Shown: piece after piece, positions 60,638-60,922 of the stretch
Layout of the letters: each line of letters starts with the position of its first letter
How positions within the stretch are numbered: the first letter of the stretch is position 1
Translations under genes and position numbers: made by a program
The notes under the pieces: model-generated
Told to the model about the DNA's origin: nothing
The model's input: the letters and a program-made list of their open reading frames with translations, nothing else
Database searches by the model: none
Assembly (NCBI GenBank): GCA_015061055.1
Contig: SUXH01000006.1
Span: 1 to 60,922 of the forward strand
DNA from: Bacteroidales bacterium
GTDB taxonomy: Bacteria; Bacteroidota; Bacteroidia; Bacteroidales; Muribaculaceae
Length of the DNA: 60,922 bases
Direction of reading: 5' to 3'

Positions 60638-60922
60638 CTAATCTTCGTCATTGTGTGTTTTAGAACGTGATTCTTTTTTTGAATTAGAGCTGTTTGTGTC
60701 TTTTTCTTCTTTGAGATCAATCTCTTTTCCATCGCCGTTTATGACGCGATATTGGAGATGCGCCAATGACTGGTCGGGCAGAATCTTGAATTTAAAGCCG
60801 TATTCAAATTTCCAACGTAGGTATTCTGAGATGATACCTTTTTTGAGAAATGCGTCTACGAATGGGTGAACATACATCACGAATTTCTTTGCTTTTAGCG
60901 AGTGTATGAGATAGTCGATTTT
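60638..60922 (-). CDS. rng: ribonuclease E/G family protein, C-terminal part (gene runs off the right edge)
   Basis: 95 codons, open to the window edge, so the 5' part is missing. YVHPFVDAFLKKG and KILPDQSLAHLQYRVINGDGKEI match the C-terminal segment of Bacteroidales RNase G (the VHPFV and P-x-x-S-x-x-x-L-x-Y pattern), which processes rRNA and degrades mRNA. The final 25 residues are a Lys/Ser/Glu-rich tail. Identification rests on this short segment only. Confidence 0.7.
   Translation of the reverse strand, partial: KIDYLIHSLKAKKFVMYVHPFVDAFLKKGIISEYLRWKFEYGFKFKILPDQSLAHLQYRVINGDGKEIDLKEEKDTNSSNSKKESRSKTHNDED

Noticed and set aside
1..60922. CRISPR array, prophage, integrase or insertion sequence
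   Set aside because: No regularly spaced direct repeats, Cas genes, transposase or integrase signatures were seen in any of the frames examined.

Overview
The window looks like a chromosomal segment of a member of the order Bacteroidales (phylum Bacteroidota). The evidence is the recurrent TAnnTTTG -7 promoter box, type IX secretion parts (SprA, a plug protein, and a subtilisin with a type IX sorting domain), a zinc-less L31, a TatA/TatC pair with no TatB alongside, paired GGGtGRT and NifU-like genes, and a TonB-dependent receptor with a carboxypeptidase-regulatory-like N-terminal domain. An FprA-type flavodiiron protein, glutamate dehydrogenase and a C10 protease fit an anaerobic, probably host-associated lifestyle. 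I cannot fix the family or genus from sequence alone. Most of the window is ordinary core genome, with no phage, integrase, transposase or CRISPR array.

Layout. 1-9.4 kb: tRNA-Ser, mutS2, a CatA-like acetyltransferase, the GGGtGRT/NifU-like pair, a lipoprotein, a CxxC-less thioredoxin-fold protein, a TerB-like protein and a small TPR protein. 9.4-10.9 kb: murI flanked by two copies of a structured intergenic repeat. 10.9-15 kb: a five-gene dTDP-3-amino-3,6-dideoxyhexose operon (rmlB, rmlA, two fdtA-like genes, one fdtB-like gene). 15-18.2 kb: rplM-rpsI-rpsB-tsf with structured leaders. 18.2-26.4 kb: the T9SS plug gene, ung, tRNA-Arg(CCG), a Ca/Na exchanger, tcdA (behind a third copy of the repeat), a flavoprotein, tatAC, fabD, a DUF3109 gene and rpmE. 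26.4-27.4 kb: an AT-rich orphan PD-(D/E)XK protein. 27.4-37.7 kb: a secreted subtilisin, ruvA and the very large sprA, all on the minus strand. 37.8-42.4 kb: a TPR protein, a PstS-like lipoprotein, a small membrane protein and rmuC. 42.5-47 kb: a DUF695 gene, fabG, a TetR regulator and a TonB-dependent receptor. 47-53 kb: a GT2 glycosyltransferase, tRNA-Arg(ACG), engB, a flavodiiron protein, recR, a type II pantothenate kinase, a GNAT enzyme and yqgE. 53-60.9 kb: a GH3/beta-lactamase fusion, gdhA, a C10 peptidase, a TlpA-like lipoprotein and the 3' end of an RNase E/G gene.

The most unusual signal is a transcribed intergenic element present three times: upstream of murI, of the TPR gene and of tcdA. 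Each copy has its own TAnnTTTG promoter, a conserved core, a GTGA-loop hairpin followed by a T-tract whose stem sequence changes between copies while pairing is mostly kept, and then a second promoter directly before the gene. Two copies also carry an identical perfect 16-bp palindrome just upstream of the first promoter. This looks like a regulated small-RNA or attenuator family. Other notable points are extremely short mRNA leaders on several genes, structured leaders on rplM, rpsB and rpmE, and the two FdtA paralogues with different active-site histidines.
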